Part shown: in pieces, positions 8,593 to 15,001 of the stretch
Position numbering within the stretch: position 1 is the stretch's first letter
Layout of the letters: every line of letters begins with the position of its first letter
Source of the DNA: a virus
Length of the DNA: 34,644 bases
IMG/VR virus record: IMGVR_UViG_3300027759_000022
Location: 1-34,644 of that record
Reading direction: 5' to 3' (one strand)
The notes under the pieces: generated by a model
What the model was told of the DNA's origin: nothing
Seen by the model: the letters and a program-made list of their open reading frames with translations, nothing else
Databases searched by the model: none
Position numbers and translations under genes: made by a program

Positions 8593-9576
8593 ATGAAACG
8601 ATCTAATGCAGCAGATGAGAAATTTATAGAGTGTTGGAAAAGACTTGGCTCTCCTACTTTAGTAGCAAAAGAGATAGGTATTAACCCTAGGAGCGCATTA
8701 AATAGACGAGCTGCGCTAGAGGCTCGCTATGACATTAAACTTCCAACTCATAACTCTATGAGAGATCCAAAAAAAGAAAAACTAAAAAAGATTGAACAAA
8801 CTCCGCACAATGTACGCAGAGGAATAGATATAGATAAAGTTAAGAGAGTTATTGTATTTAGCGATGCTCACTTTACAGATACCACTACTACAGCATTTAA
8901 AGCCCTATTATTAATGATTGATACCTTTAAGCCAGAGGTAATTATTTGTAATGGTGATGCTTTTGATGGACAAGTTCTTAGCCGTTTTCCATCTATTAAC
9001 TACGACCAAAAACCTACAGTTTTAGAGGAGCTTAATGCTTGTCGTTGGCATTTAGATGAAATAGAAAAACATAGACCGCCTGGCTGTCGTTTAATCTGGA
9101 CTCTTGGTAATCACGATATGCGCTACGAGGCTTGGCTAGTTAATAAAGTGCCTGAGTATTCTGGCGTAGATGGATTTAGCCTTAAGTATCATTTTCCTAA
9201 TTGGGAAACTTGTTGGTCATTTTGGATTGGGGAAAATACAGTAGTTAAGCACCGATATAAAGGTGGTCGTACTGCTGGATATTCCAACTTAGTTGGTGCT
9301 GGTGGATCTACCAACATCATTACTGGGCATACCCATGTATTGTGTTGTAGTCCGATAACTGGGTATCAAGGAACTTATTGGGGTATTCAGACTGGCTGCC
9401 TAGCTGATCCACATAGCTCTACCTTTGAATACTGCGAGGATAGCCCTAAAGATTGGCGTAGTGGCTTTGCAATGCTTTCATTCGATCAAGGCCGTATGCT
9501 AATGCCTGAGTTGATTATGGTTACAGATGAGCAGAATGGGGAGTTTGAATTTAGGGGATGTATCAATAAGGTATGA
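8593..9576 (+). CDS. Calcineurin-like metallophosphoesterase with N-terminal HTH
   Basis: A metal-dependent phosphoesterase with all core motifs: DAH (in VFSDAHFTD), GD (NGDAFDG), GNHD (LGNHDMR) and GHTH (ITGHTHV). The first 40-50 residues look like a helix-turn-helix (LVAKEIGINPRSALNRRAAL), a combination known in phage proteins. It probably acts on DNA or nucleotides. I prefer ATG 8593, because AAAGG lies 5 bp upstream of it; ATG 8578 or TTG 8557 would add 5 or 12 residues. It ends in an ATGA overlap with the SprT-like gene. Confidence 0.88.
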   Translation: MKRSNAADEKFIECWKRLGSPTLVAKEIGINPRSALNRRAALEARYDIKLPTHNSMRDPKKEKLKKIEQTPHNVRRGIDIDKVKRVIVFSDAHFTDTTTTAFKALLLMIDTFKPEVIICNGDAFDGQVLSRFPSINYDQKPTVLEELNACRWHLDEIEKHRPPGCRLIWTLGNHDMRYEAWLVNKVPEYSGVDGFSLKYHFPNWETCWSFWIGENTVVKHRYKGGRTAGYSNLVGAGGSTNIITGHTHVLCCSPITGYQGTYWGIQTGCLADPHSSTFEYCEDSPKDWRSGFAMLSFDQGRMLMPELIMVTDEQNGEFEFRGCINKV

Positions 9577-9920
9577 AGATAACACCTCTTATTCTTGAGA
9601 ATCTTTATCTCTGTATGGCATCGTGTCATCCTATGCGTAACTGGGATCTTCCACCACCAGAGCTAATTACTTTTAAGGTTACTAGGGAAAAAGATGCAAT
9701 GGCTACTTATCGTTTTGACGATGAAATAGAAAAGCCACATATCATCACCATTAGCAGATTAAAGAATGAACACTTTGATACTATTCAAAGAAGTTTAGCC
9801 CATGAGATAGTACACATGAGCTTTTGGAAAACAGGCGCATGGGATAAGCATGGCACAGCATTTAGAACTCGTACAAGGCAAGTAGCTAGGGAGTTTGGCT
9901 GGGACTCTCTAGAGCTTTAG
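9573..9920 (+). CDS. SprT-like zinc metallopeptidase domain protein
   Basis: A 115-residue protein with the HExxH zinc motif in SLAHEIVHMSFW (about 70-81), followed by GAWDKHGTAFRTRTRQVA, where the His provides the third ligand. This is the SprT-like fold. Cellular SprT/SPRTN proteins digest DNA-protein crosslinks; a phage role in DNA repair or recycling is inference. Its start overlaps the metallophosphoesterase stop (ATGA), so the two are co-translated. Its stop overlaps by 4 bp the stop of the convergent 58-residue gene. Confidence 0.85.
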   Translation: MKITPLILENLYLCMASCHPMRNWDLPPPELITFKVTREKDAMATYRFDDEIEKPHIITISRLKNEHFDTIQRSLAHEIVHMSFWKTGAWDKHGTAFRTRTRQVAREFGWDSLEL

Positions 9921-10093
9921 TGGCTGCCTTCGCTATTCTGATTTGCCAATAGCGACTTATACATCTTAGACTGATCCTCTAGATCTCGGATTAGTTTTAC
10001 GACCCTAAATAAGACTTCATTCTCATGCTGAGTTACTACCTTGCCTGTATATAGGTCTACTAGCTCATTGACTATTTTATTCGTTTCGTTCAT
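9917..10093 (-). CDS. 58-residue helical protein
   Basis: ATG at 10093 opens 59 codons to TAA 9917-9919. The product starts MNETNKIVNELVDLYTGK and is polar and helical, with no metal or membrane motif. It overlaps the end of the PAPS-reductase-like gene by 17 bp and so is likely the last gene of the middle operon. It is convergent with the SprT-like gene and the stops overlap by 4 bp. Function is unknown. Confidence 0.68.
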   Translation of the reverse strand: MNETNKIVNELVDLYTGKVVTQHENEVLFRVVKLIRDLEDQSKMYKSLLANQNSEGSH

Positions 10094-10826
10094 TTATATC
10101 ATCCTCTGCCATGTGGCAAAAAATACCGCACTCAATAGCTTGTTCTGTTGGGTAATCACCAGCTCCAATAGGAAGTTCTGTTAGCCAAATTCTTTCTCCT
10201 TTGTGCTTTAGGATTTTTGCCCCTATTGCTTTTTCTATATCAGCCATTTTATTAAATTGATCTGGGAAGTCATACCTTATTTTGTTCCAATATCCAAGCC
10301 CCCCCTTAACACATCCAATACAATTATTATTTTGGTAGCCCAGTTTATACATTGCTGGCAACTCTATCCCAGCACGATCAATCATAGCCAAACAATCAGA
10401 TTTGCCTAAACCTTTATCTATCAAAATAGACCATAGGTTTACATCGTTATTAGCATCTATAAACCTATCTACTCGATCTTGCTCCTCTGCTGTATATCCA
10501 AATACTTGAATATCCGTAGGTTGTTCAAACTGCTTTCTCATGTCTTTTTTAAGATGTACTGTACAAGGCGCACCACCTATACCTACAATGTATTTACGCT
10601 TTTCAAATACCTCGTAAATACTGCCATTGTATTTATCGTTTTGTATAACTTTTATTGACTGCCCAAACCACTTTTCACAATCTTTCATAAACCTTAGATT
10701 GTCTGGATGCTCCTCTTTTACATGGCAATAAACTACCTCTACTGGTGTTTTGCTTTCAGCAATAGCTAATTTAGTTGCAACTGCGCTTGCAGCTCCACAA
10801 CTAAACCAGCTAACTATTCGGCTCAC
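10077..10826 (-). CDS. PAPS reductase-family (PP-loop) protein
   Basis: A 249-residue ATP-pyrophosphatase-fold protein of the phosphoadenosine phosphosulfate reductase family. The PP-loop is at SWFSCGAASAVATKLA (6-21), a variant of SGGxxS; CIGCVKGG (about 169-176) supplies a CxxC pair in the C-terminal half. Members include sulfate-assimilation enzymes and DndC-type proteins that put sulfur on the DNA backbone. In phage genomes the substrate is usually unproven. GTG 10826 overlaps the upstream TGA (GTGA). The gene contains a run of seven G that is in frame. Confidence 0.82.
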   Translation of the reverse strand: MSRIVSWFSCGAASAVATKLAIAESKTPVEVVYCHVKEEHPDNLRFMKDCEKWFGQSIKVIQNDKYNGSIYEVFEKRKYIVGIGGAPCTVHLKKDMRKQFEQPTDIQVFGYTAEEQDRVDRFIDANNDVNLWSILIDKGLGKSDCLAMIDRAGIELPAMYKLGYQNNNCIGCVKGGLGYWNKIRYDFPDQFNKMADIEKAIGAKILKHKGERIWLTELPIGAGDYPTEQAIECGIFCHMAEDDINERNE

Positions 10827-11113
10827 TTATTTGCCTTTCCAAGTTTCTGACTGACTCGCTCCAGCAACTCCTCACAGGATATTTTGTATTCTCTTTCAAA
10901 ACGCTTGACACCCAATCCGTGAAGGCCATTGTTTCCCCTATGATGCTCTGGGCATAAAGGCAAGATCGGGGATGTAGCCCTAACAGCTCCAAATCTCCGC
11001 ACATGATGGAGTTCTGCTGGCGATCTGCTTTCAATCCCAAGGACTTCGGAGCATAAAATACATCCGAGTTCTGCAATCTTATTGAGTGCGTTCTTTTCAT
11101 TTTTAGTTGCCAT
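10823..11113 (-). CDS. Ref-like HNH-type nuclease
   Basis: A 96-residue protein resembling the P1 Ref (RecA-dependent nuclease) family. It has CILC (18-21), the PAELHHVRR segment (33-41) and ILPLCPEHHRG (50-60), together making the zinc-containing HNH-like core. Ref proteins cut DNA at RecA-bound displacement loops and raise recombination. It sits among recombination and modification genes. ATG 11113 overlaps the upstream TAA by one base (TAATG) and its own TGA overlaps the next GTG start. Confidence 0.83.
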   Translation of the reverse strand: MATKNEKNALNKIAELGCILCSEVLGIESRSPAELHHVRRFGAVRATSPILPLCPEHHRGNNGLHGLGVKRFEREYKISCEELLERVSQKLGKANK

Positions 11114-11439
11114 TATTGTGTAGCACGATCTATTGTACGATTAGTAGCCTCTTGACTGCGCCATATCTCTATTCTTGCTTGGGCTGCTATCAATTTCCAC
11201 CTTAATGTTTCCTCTACTTCTACAGCCTCTTTTAGCCCTTCTAAGAGCTTTACATAATCATCTGTAGCGTAGGCTTCCATCTCTTTAGCAGCAATGCTAG
11301 GAGCTGTAGATTCCAGCATGAGCCTACTTTTAGCAGATCGCAGATAGTTCTCTATATAAGTTCTATCTGCTTTGGCTGCTGCAAAGACTCCTGATTGTTC
11401 GTAGATAAATTGGACTGCTTTGCTCGGGTCAATTTCCAT
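11113..11439 (-). CDS. Conserved helical phage protein of the recombination operon
   Basis: A 108-residue helical protein starting MEIDPSKAVQFIYEQSG and ending ARIEIWRSQEATNRTIDRAT. I recognise this as a frequent phage protein that lies next to Ref-like and recombination genes, but no function is known. ATG 11439 lies 88 bp inside the upstream gene; this start is chosen because the N-terminal MEIDPSKAVQ pattern is the recurrent one. A coiled-coil or heterocomplex role is possible. Confidence 0.8.
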   Translation of the reverse strand: MEIDPSKAVQFIYEQSGVFAAAKADRTYIENYLRSAKSRLMLESTAPSIAAKEMEAYATDDYVKLLEGLKEAVEVEETLRWKLIAAQARIEIWRSQEATNRTIDRATQ

Positions 11440-11591
11440 TGTCTTTCCATTTCGTCTTTTAGTTTAAGTGTGGCTTCCCATCCACGCTTTTCTAATACTA
11501 AAGCTAGTTGTTTCCGTCTGGTTGCTATAGGCCATGTTAATAGCTCTCTAGCCTCACATTCGTTACGCCATTCCTGGCTATTTTTGTCCAT
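11352..11591 (-). CDS. Small conserved phage protein (DUF7696-like)
   Basis: A 79-residue protein whose N-terminal two thirds (ECEARELLTWPIATRRKQLA, 11-30, then an EKRGWEATLKLKDEM helix) match a small recurrent phage protein that accompanies C5 methyltransferase and recombination genes. Its ATG at 11591 overlaps the methyltransferase end by 14 bp and its tail overlaps the following gene by 88 bp. Function is unknown. Confidence 0.72.
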   Translation of the reverse strand: MDKNSQEWRNECEARELLTWPIATRRKQLALVLEKRGWEATLKLKDEMERQWKLTRAKQSNLSTNNQESLQQPKQIELI

Positions 11592-12611
11592 CTAACCTTT
11601 CTTTTAGCAAGTTAAATGCTGTTGCTGCACAAAGTGGCACTTGTCCATTTCCAATGGCTTTAAGTCTGTCCAGCCTAGCGGCCACCCCATTAGCCACTCG
11701 ACCCAAGGGGGGTTCAACTGACCAGAATTCTGATCTACCGATTGACTCAGCATAATTTGTTTGCCTTTGGCAATTCTTCGCTGAATTGAAGGGTTGCTCA
11801 TATTTCCCCTGTCCCTGTTGTCTGACGCTTGAGGCGTTGGAAACATTCTTTTGACTACTGCTTCCATTAATGTTCCCTGTCCCCTCTCCCTGCTGTTCAT
11901 TAAATCCAATGTTGCGCCTACTGTTTGACTTGTTACTGATGGGCTGGAAACTGGTGTAGGCCATGTTGGATTTTTCATATCCTTGCAAGGCATCTTTCCT
12001 GAGTAAATCACTTGTTCCGCTAGATTGCCAGGTTGAACTGTATTGTGTCCCTGCGATTCCCTTTGTTTCGTTCTGTATTCCATTGCTTTTTGACTCCGAC
12101 CAGAAATTGCTGTTGCTGTTGGAGTAAGCCAGTATCCAAATTCGCTCTCTTTTGTGGTTCGCTCCAACATCGGCTGCGGATAACACTCCCCACTCCGCAT
12201 CGAACCCCATTTGGGCCAAATCTCTAAGGACTGTACCAAGTCCTCTAGAAGTGAGCATTGGGGAATTTTCCACAAAAGCGTATTTTGGTCTAACTTCGCC
12301 AATGATTCTTGCCATTTCTTTCCACATTCCTGATCGCTCTGCCTCGATTCCCCCCCCCTTCCTGCTGCGGATATGTCTTGACAGGGAAATCCCCCAGATA
12401 CAACATCAACAATTCCTTGCCAAGGTTTTCCGTCAAAGGTTTGAACATCATCCCAAATTGGGAAACTCGGCAAAAGTCCGTCATTTTGTCTGGCACACAA
12501 TACGCTTGCTGGGTATTGCTCCCATTCGACTGCACAGACTGTTCTCCATCCAAGGAGATGTCCCCCAAGTATTCCACCACCAGCGCCTGCGAAAAGAGCC
12601 AACTCATTCAC
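11578..12611 (-). CDS. C5 cytosine DNA methyltransferase, needs a -1 frameshift at a G9 run
   Basis: Methylates cytosine in DNA, probably protecting phage DNA from host restriction. GTG 12611 starts the first half: motif I LALFAGAGGGILGG (4-17) and motif IV with the catalytic Cys in GGFPCQDIS (73-81, Cys77). The rest lies in the -1 frame: the ERSG segment, motif VI FVENSP, motif VIII HKRERI, and C-terminal motifs IX/X with KAIGNGQVP near the end. The frames join at nine G (12350-12358). One extra G, or a -1 ribosomal slip, gives a 344-residue protein reading GRGGGIEAERSG across the junction, as the family expects. GTG overlaps the upstream TGA. An assembly or sequencing error in the homopolymer is the main alternative. 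Confidence 0.85.
11604..12611 (-). CDS. Zero-frame product: methyltransferase N-terminus with alternative C-terminal half
   Basis: Reading the same GTG without frameshift gives 335 residues: about 87 shared ones (motifs I and IV) and then about 248 from the frame that overlaps the methyltransferase C-terminus. This second part has its own order: WKIPQCSLLEDL and WPKWGSMRSGEC (about 114-143), three WLTP, WPTP and FPTP repeats, and a tryptophan-rich end LNPPWVEWLMGWPLGWTDL. It resembles segments I recall in other phage methylase annotations, which I could not check. It could be a second protein, or a tolerated by-product of the other frame. It lacks motifs VI, VIII, IX and X, so it should not methylate alone. 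Confidence 0.45.
   Translation of the reverse strand: MNELALFAGAGGGILGGHLLGWRTVCAVEWEQYPASVLCARQNDGLLPSFPIWDDVQTFDGKPWQGIVDVVSGGFPCQDISAAGRGGESRQSDQECGKKWQESLAKLDQNTLLWKIPQCSLLEDLVQSLEIWPKWGSMRSGECYPQPMLERTTKESEFGYWLTPTATAISGRSQKAMEYRTKQRESQGHNTVQPGNLAEQVIYSGKMPCKDMKNPTWPTPVSSPSVTSQTVGATLDLMNSRERGQGTLMEAVVKRMFPTPQASDNRDRGNMSNPSIQRRIAKGKQIMLSQSVDQNSGQLNPPWVEWLMGWPLGWTDLKPLEMDKCHFVQQQHLTC
12350..12358. other. Nine-G run at the frame junction of the methyltransferase
   Basis: Nine C on the plus strand (nine G in the mRNA), in the zero frame as AGG GGG GGG GAA. This contains G GGG GGG, which fits the X XXY YYZ rule for -1 ribosomal slippage. Such a tract can also change length by slipped-strand replication; ten or seven G would put the full methyltransferase in one frame. 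Confidence 0.9.
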
Positions 12612-13000
12612 ACTTGCTCCTCTAGCTGTTTAAGTCGCTGGCTAATCCTAGCTCTCCATTGCTGCCATCCTTCGCCTGCATAAGCCTGAACTCCTATCTC
12701 TTGAGCTTTTTTCATTGTGAGTTCTTCTGAGCTATACCAAGGCAACTCAGGGCGTTTATTTACCTTTGGTTCTTCTATTACAATATGATCTTCGAACCTA
12801 TATTGATTGAGCCAAGTCGTACAATGTGGCACATAATCTAGCTCAGTATTCTTTGCTTTCCAATATGCAACATGGTTTGGCAAAGCCTCTACTGCTTGCT
12901 CTCGCTCTGCTGGCGTTAGCTTGTAAAAGCTACGATGCGCCATCCGCTTGCTAACTTTCCTAGGATATAAACTCCAGAACTGCTCAAATAAATCTGACAT
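12608..13000 (-). CDS. Phage replication-type protein (primosome/O-like domain)
   Basis: A 130-residue protein starting MSDLFEQFWSLYPRKVSKRM. The FEQFW-x-YPRK-x-x-K segment followed by helices and VPHCTTWLNQYRFED (about 57-71) is the small domain found at the end of many phage replication proteins (DnaT, O-like). It may recruit the host helicase; no helicase, polymerase or loader is otherwise encoded. I choose ATG 13000 rather than an earlier start at 13030, because GGAG stands 5 bp upstream of it. The TGA overlaps the methyltransferase GTG. Confidence 0.7.
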   Translation of the reverse strand: MSDLFEQFWSLYPRKVSKRMAHRSFYKLTPAEREQAVEALPNHVAYWKAKNTELDYVPHCTTWLNQYRFEDHIVIEEPKVNKRPELPWYSSEELTMKKAQEIGVQAYAGEGWQQWRARISQRLKQLEEQV

Positions 13001-13010
13001 TATTGCTCCT

Positions 13011-13250
13011 TCACGAGTAATAGACACCAACTACATAAAAAAATACTGCTACAAATTCTACAATGAACAATGGTATATCCTCTTGGTATATACCAACTAA
13101 CGCCCAGATCGCACTACCTATTAAACCAAAATGAAGGTTGATTGGGTAGAAATTTAATGAGGTGAGAAATATCCCGATCAAACACAGGATTGTTCCGATC
13201 CACTTTGCTACCTTCAGTCTGTTCCAGGCGTTTTCTTTCAGCAACTTCAT
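13011..13250 (-). CDS. Small membrane protein, three hydrophobic segments
   Basis: A 79-residue protein with a charged N-terminus (MKLLKENAWNRLKVAK) and hydrophobic stretches near residues 17-32, 40-53 and 58-77, so two or three inner-membrane helices. I recognise it as a recurrent small phage membrane protein of unknown function. ATG 13250 has AAGGAG 10 bp upstream. It precedes the replication-type gene by 10 bp. A different 54-residue frame covers part of the same DNA and is thought to be a shadow. Confidence 0.75.
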   Translation of the reverse strand: MKLLKENAWNRLKVAKWIGTILCLIGIFLTSLNFYPINLHFGLIGSAIWALVGIYQEDIPLFIVEFVAVFFYVVGVYYS

Positions 13251-13274
13251 GTAAAAAAATCTCCTTAAATTTTT

Positions 13275-13379
13275 TCATTTGTTTCTCCAATATCTATCTT
13301 TAGGATTAGCAAGCATTGATTTGATAAGCTGATCTACATTAGAAAACCATTGGACTACTTTCATGCCATCATGCTGCAT
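13275..13379 (-). CDS. Possible 34-residue ORF
   Basis: ATG 13379 to TGA 13275-13277, filling the 140-bp gap between the membrane protein and the 76-residue gene. The product (MQHDGMKVVQWFSNVDQL...) looks protein-like but is short and unrecognised. A GAG-containing sequence upstream is a weak ribosome site. Confidence 0.35.
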   Translation of the reverse strand: MQHDGMKVVQWFSNVDQLIKSMLANPKDRYWRNK

Positions 13380-13390
13380 GATTGTAAAAC

Positions 13391-13621
13391 TCACTTCTCT
13401 TGTGCTTTCCAAATGATAAACGCTCTATTTTCTCCACGCTCATTAATAAATTTAAGCATGGACTCTAATTGAACAAGTAAAGACTCTATTTCACATTTTT
13501 GCTTTCGTACACTAATAAGCAGACCTTCTTTTGTAAATTTTTCATATCCATCATTAGATAGTTCGTTTGCGTTCATTTCATCTATATCTACATATCCAGC
13601 AAAAGGTATTGGCTCTAACAT
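13391..13621 (-). CDS. Unknown 76-residue protein
   Basis: A small acidic protein, MLEPIPFAGYVDIDEMNANEL at the start and a helical region in the middle (about 30-65, KQKCEIESLLVQLESMLKFI). No recognised domain, membrane segment or metal site. Its start is at 13621, directly after the stop of the preceding 110-residue gene, which suggests one transcript. Function unknown. Confidence 0.6.
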   Translation of the reverse strand: MLEPIPFAGYVDIDEMNANELSNDGYEKFTKEGLLISVRKQKCEIESLLVQLESMLKFINERGENRAFIIWKAQEK

Positions 13622-13954
13622 TTAGACTCCTAAAGTTTTATTACTACGCATGGCTAAAAGTTCTTTATCTAAACCTTGCTCTGGCTTATAGGAGAGCAGC
13701 TCTAATCTGTCGGATGTGCAACAGTCGCTACCTTTGTAGCAAGTGCCTGTAATGGCATCCATTATTAACCCTGTTTTATGCTCGTCTGTCCCAAAGAACA
13801 CAGGCGTACAGATAATCTCGCCAAGGTTAGTAGTTCCCCTGTAGAGAACTCTATTCTTTAGCCAATCGAGCTTAAGGGATCTTTTTTGCCAAGTAGGAAA
13901 ACAACTGCTGGCATCGGCACATAGACCAGTCATGGATTTTCTAATTTCTCTCAT
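13622..13954 (-). CDS. Unknown 110-residue protein, first gene after an operator-bearing promoter
   Basis: A 110-residue protein with five scattered cysteines (Cys12, Cys18, Cys49, Cys72, plus CC at 78-79 in SDCCTSDRLE) and no recognised domain. ATG 13954 lies only about 8 bp after the -10 hexamer of the promoter at 13962-13991, so the transcript may be leaderless; the internal ATG at 13933 is the alternative. It probably heads the operon running to 9917. Confidence 0.58.
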   Translation of the reverse strand: MREIRKSMTGLCADASSCFPTWQKRSLKLDWLKNRVLYRGTTNLGEIICTPVFFGTDEHKTGLIMDAITGTCYKGSDCCTSDRLELLSYKPEQGLDKELLAMRSNKTLGV

Positions 13955-13961
13955 AACTTAG

Positions 13962-13991
13962 ATCTTAATCTACAAATCTACATAAATGCAA
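13962..13991 (-). promoter_or_regulatory. Middle-operon promoter with TGTAGA half-sites in the spacer
   Basis: Minus strand: -35 TTGCAT (13986-13991), 18-bp spacer, -10 TAAGAT (13962-13967). Two TGTAGA direct repeats, 8 bp apart (13969-13974 and 13977-13982 as TCTACA on plus), lie in the spacer and the layout matches the early promoter at 15586-15615. A repressor bound here would block RNA polymerase. Confidence 0.65.
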
Positions 13992-14057
13992 GTGTTTTAT
14001 TTATTAAAGTTTCATGCAGTTTTATAGGGGAATATGTACACAAAACGGCTTAATTTG

Positions 14058-14079
14058 TACATATAGATATTAATATGTA
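14058..14079. repeat. Inverted repeat, TACATAT/ATATGTA arms
   Basis: Seven-base arms with an 8-base spacer in the intergenic region behind the 14103 glycosyltransferase stop and upstream of the 13954 gene. It could be an operator or just AT-rich noise. Confidence 0.4.
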
Positions 14080-14102
14080 TACGAAATCAACATTTATAGG
14101 TA

Positions 14103-14720
14103 CTAAGATGCCCATTTTTTTGTATAGGCTTCCATAGCCTCTGCATAGCCACTAATTTTATTAACATCCATTGGTGTGCTAGTAAAGTGAGTAATCATTC
14201 TGTAGCCATCTTTTACGCAAAAGTTCTTTTTACCTTGTTTTTCCATTTGCTTGCAGATGTCTTGATCGTATAAATGAAAGCCTGGTATAGACTCGTCAAA
14301 CCGCACATCTTGGTAAGTAGCCAGCATAAGGCCATCTAGGTGCAGGCAAAACTCCTTGCCATCGTTAAAGTAGAGTATTCCATTGCGAGAATCTACAACG
14401 CTACCAACGCATTGTCCTTCCCACCAAGGAGAGGCATCTGTCTGGCTGCCTATGATCCCTACCATGCCAATCTCATCTATGCAATAAGCTATCAGATTCA
14501 TGCGTAAAAGAATTGGATTGGTAACAATAAGATCGTGGTGAATAAAGCATTTAATTTTATTCTTAGCTTTGTCTATGCCTGTGTTATACCCCTCTGCAAT
14601 AGACTTAGCGTTCTCTACAACAATCAACTCATCGTCATCTTTTAGGATAAGAGATTGCGCCAAACATTTTTCAAATATCTTTTTATTGTGCGTACAAGTA
14701 ATGTAGCTAATTGATTCCAT
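14103..14720 (-). CDS. Glycosyltransferase, GT2-like (Glyco_tranf_2_5 type)
   Basis: A 205-residue protein. Its start (MESISYITCTHNKKIFEKCL) and the CFIHHDLIV motif (about 58-66, in place of the usual FIHQD) match the Glyco_tranf_2_5 group of GT-A transferases. An acidic FHLYDQDICKQME segment (about 147-159) resembles the catalytic region. It is separate from the other two glycosyltransferases of this genome and lies within the middle block; its target could be host surface sugar or modified DNA. An AT-rich upstream region (14721-14780) probably carries its promoter. Confidence 0.72.
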   Translation of the reverse strand: MESISYITCTHNKKIFEKCLAQSLILKDDDELIVVENAKSIAEGYNTGIDKAKNKIKCFIHHDLIVTNPILLRMNLIAYCIDEIGMVGIIGSQTDASPWWEGQCVGSVVDSRNGILYFNDGKEFCLHLDGLMLATYQDVRFDESIPGFHLYDQDICKQMEKQGKKNFCVKDGYRMITHFTSTPMDVNKISGYAEAMEAYTKKWAS

Positions 14721-14751
14721 AGTCTTAATTTATATATAAGTATTTATATAT

Positions 14752-14770
14752 GTATATACATTGTATATAC
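14752..14770. repeat. Two GTATATAC palindromes with 11-bp period
   Basis: GTATATAC occurs at 14752-14759 and 14763-14770, each palindromic, starting 11 bp (about one helical turn) apart, upstream of the 14720 glycosyltransferase. This may be an operator; no protein is assigned. Confidence 0.4.
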
Positions 14771-15001
14771 CTATGTATTAGTCTTTAGTAAGGTTACTGC
14801 TCTTTCGGTGAACGAACCTAGCCTACCTAGATTCGCCTTCATCTGCTCCATCGGAGTTACAGAACCCGCCAGACTTTCAAGGAGTAGGCTCTGGCTTCGC
14901 CACCTACTTTGTGCTGTTTCATCCCTTACCCCCAGTAGCACTATTATCCTAAATCCCTGGTATGTCGTTAGAGCCTCGAACTTAGGAAATCGTATCTTAC
15001 A
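14771..15001. other. Gap of 230 bp: GC-rich, hairpin-rich; possible structured RNA or 56-residue ORF
   Basis: No convincing long gene. On the minus strand it has a 5-bp plus 4-bp nested stem (GTAGG/CCTAC around TGGC-GAA-GCCA, about 14884-14907), CTCC-GAT-GGAG and AGTAA-CC-TTACT hairpins. A minus-strand frame from GTG 14941 to TAG 14771-14773 gives 56 residues (VLLGVRDETAQSRW start) but has no recognised domain. The GC content is above the AT-rich flanks. Confidence 0.4.

Noticed and set aside
10299-10305. Seven-G run in the PAPS-reductase-like gene as another slip site
   Set aside because: The frame continues correctly through it (CVKGGLGYW), so no frameshift is needed.
12290-12607. 105-codon frame on the minus strand inside the methyltransferase
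   Set aside because: Third frame of the same stretch; no motif and no ribosome site. It reflects low stop density, not a gene.
12152-12625. 157-codon plus-strand frame opposite the methyltransferase
   Set aside because: Antisense shadow with low-complexity sequence, no recognisable domain.
13087-13277. 54-codon frame overlapping the membrane protein (ATG 13277)
   Set aside because: It has a ribosome site, but the overlapping 79-residue membrane protein is recognisable, so this was treated as a shadow.
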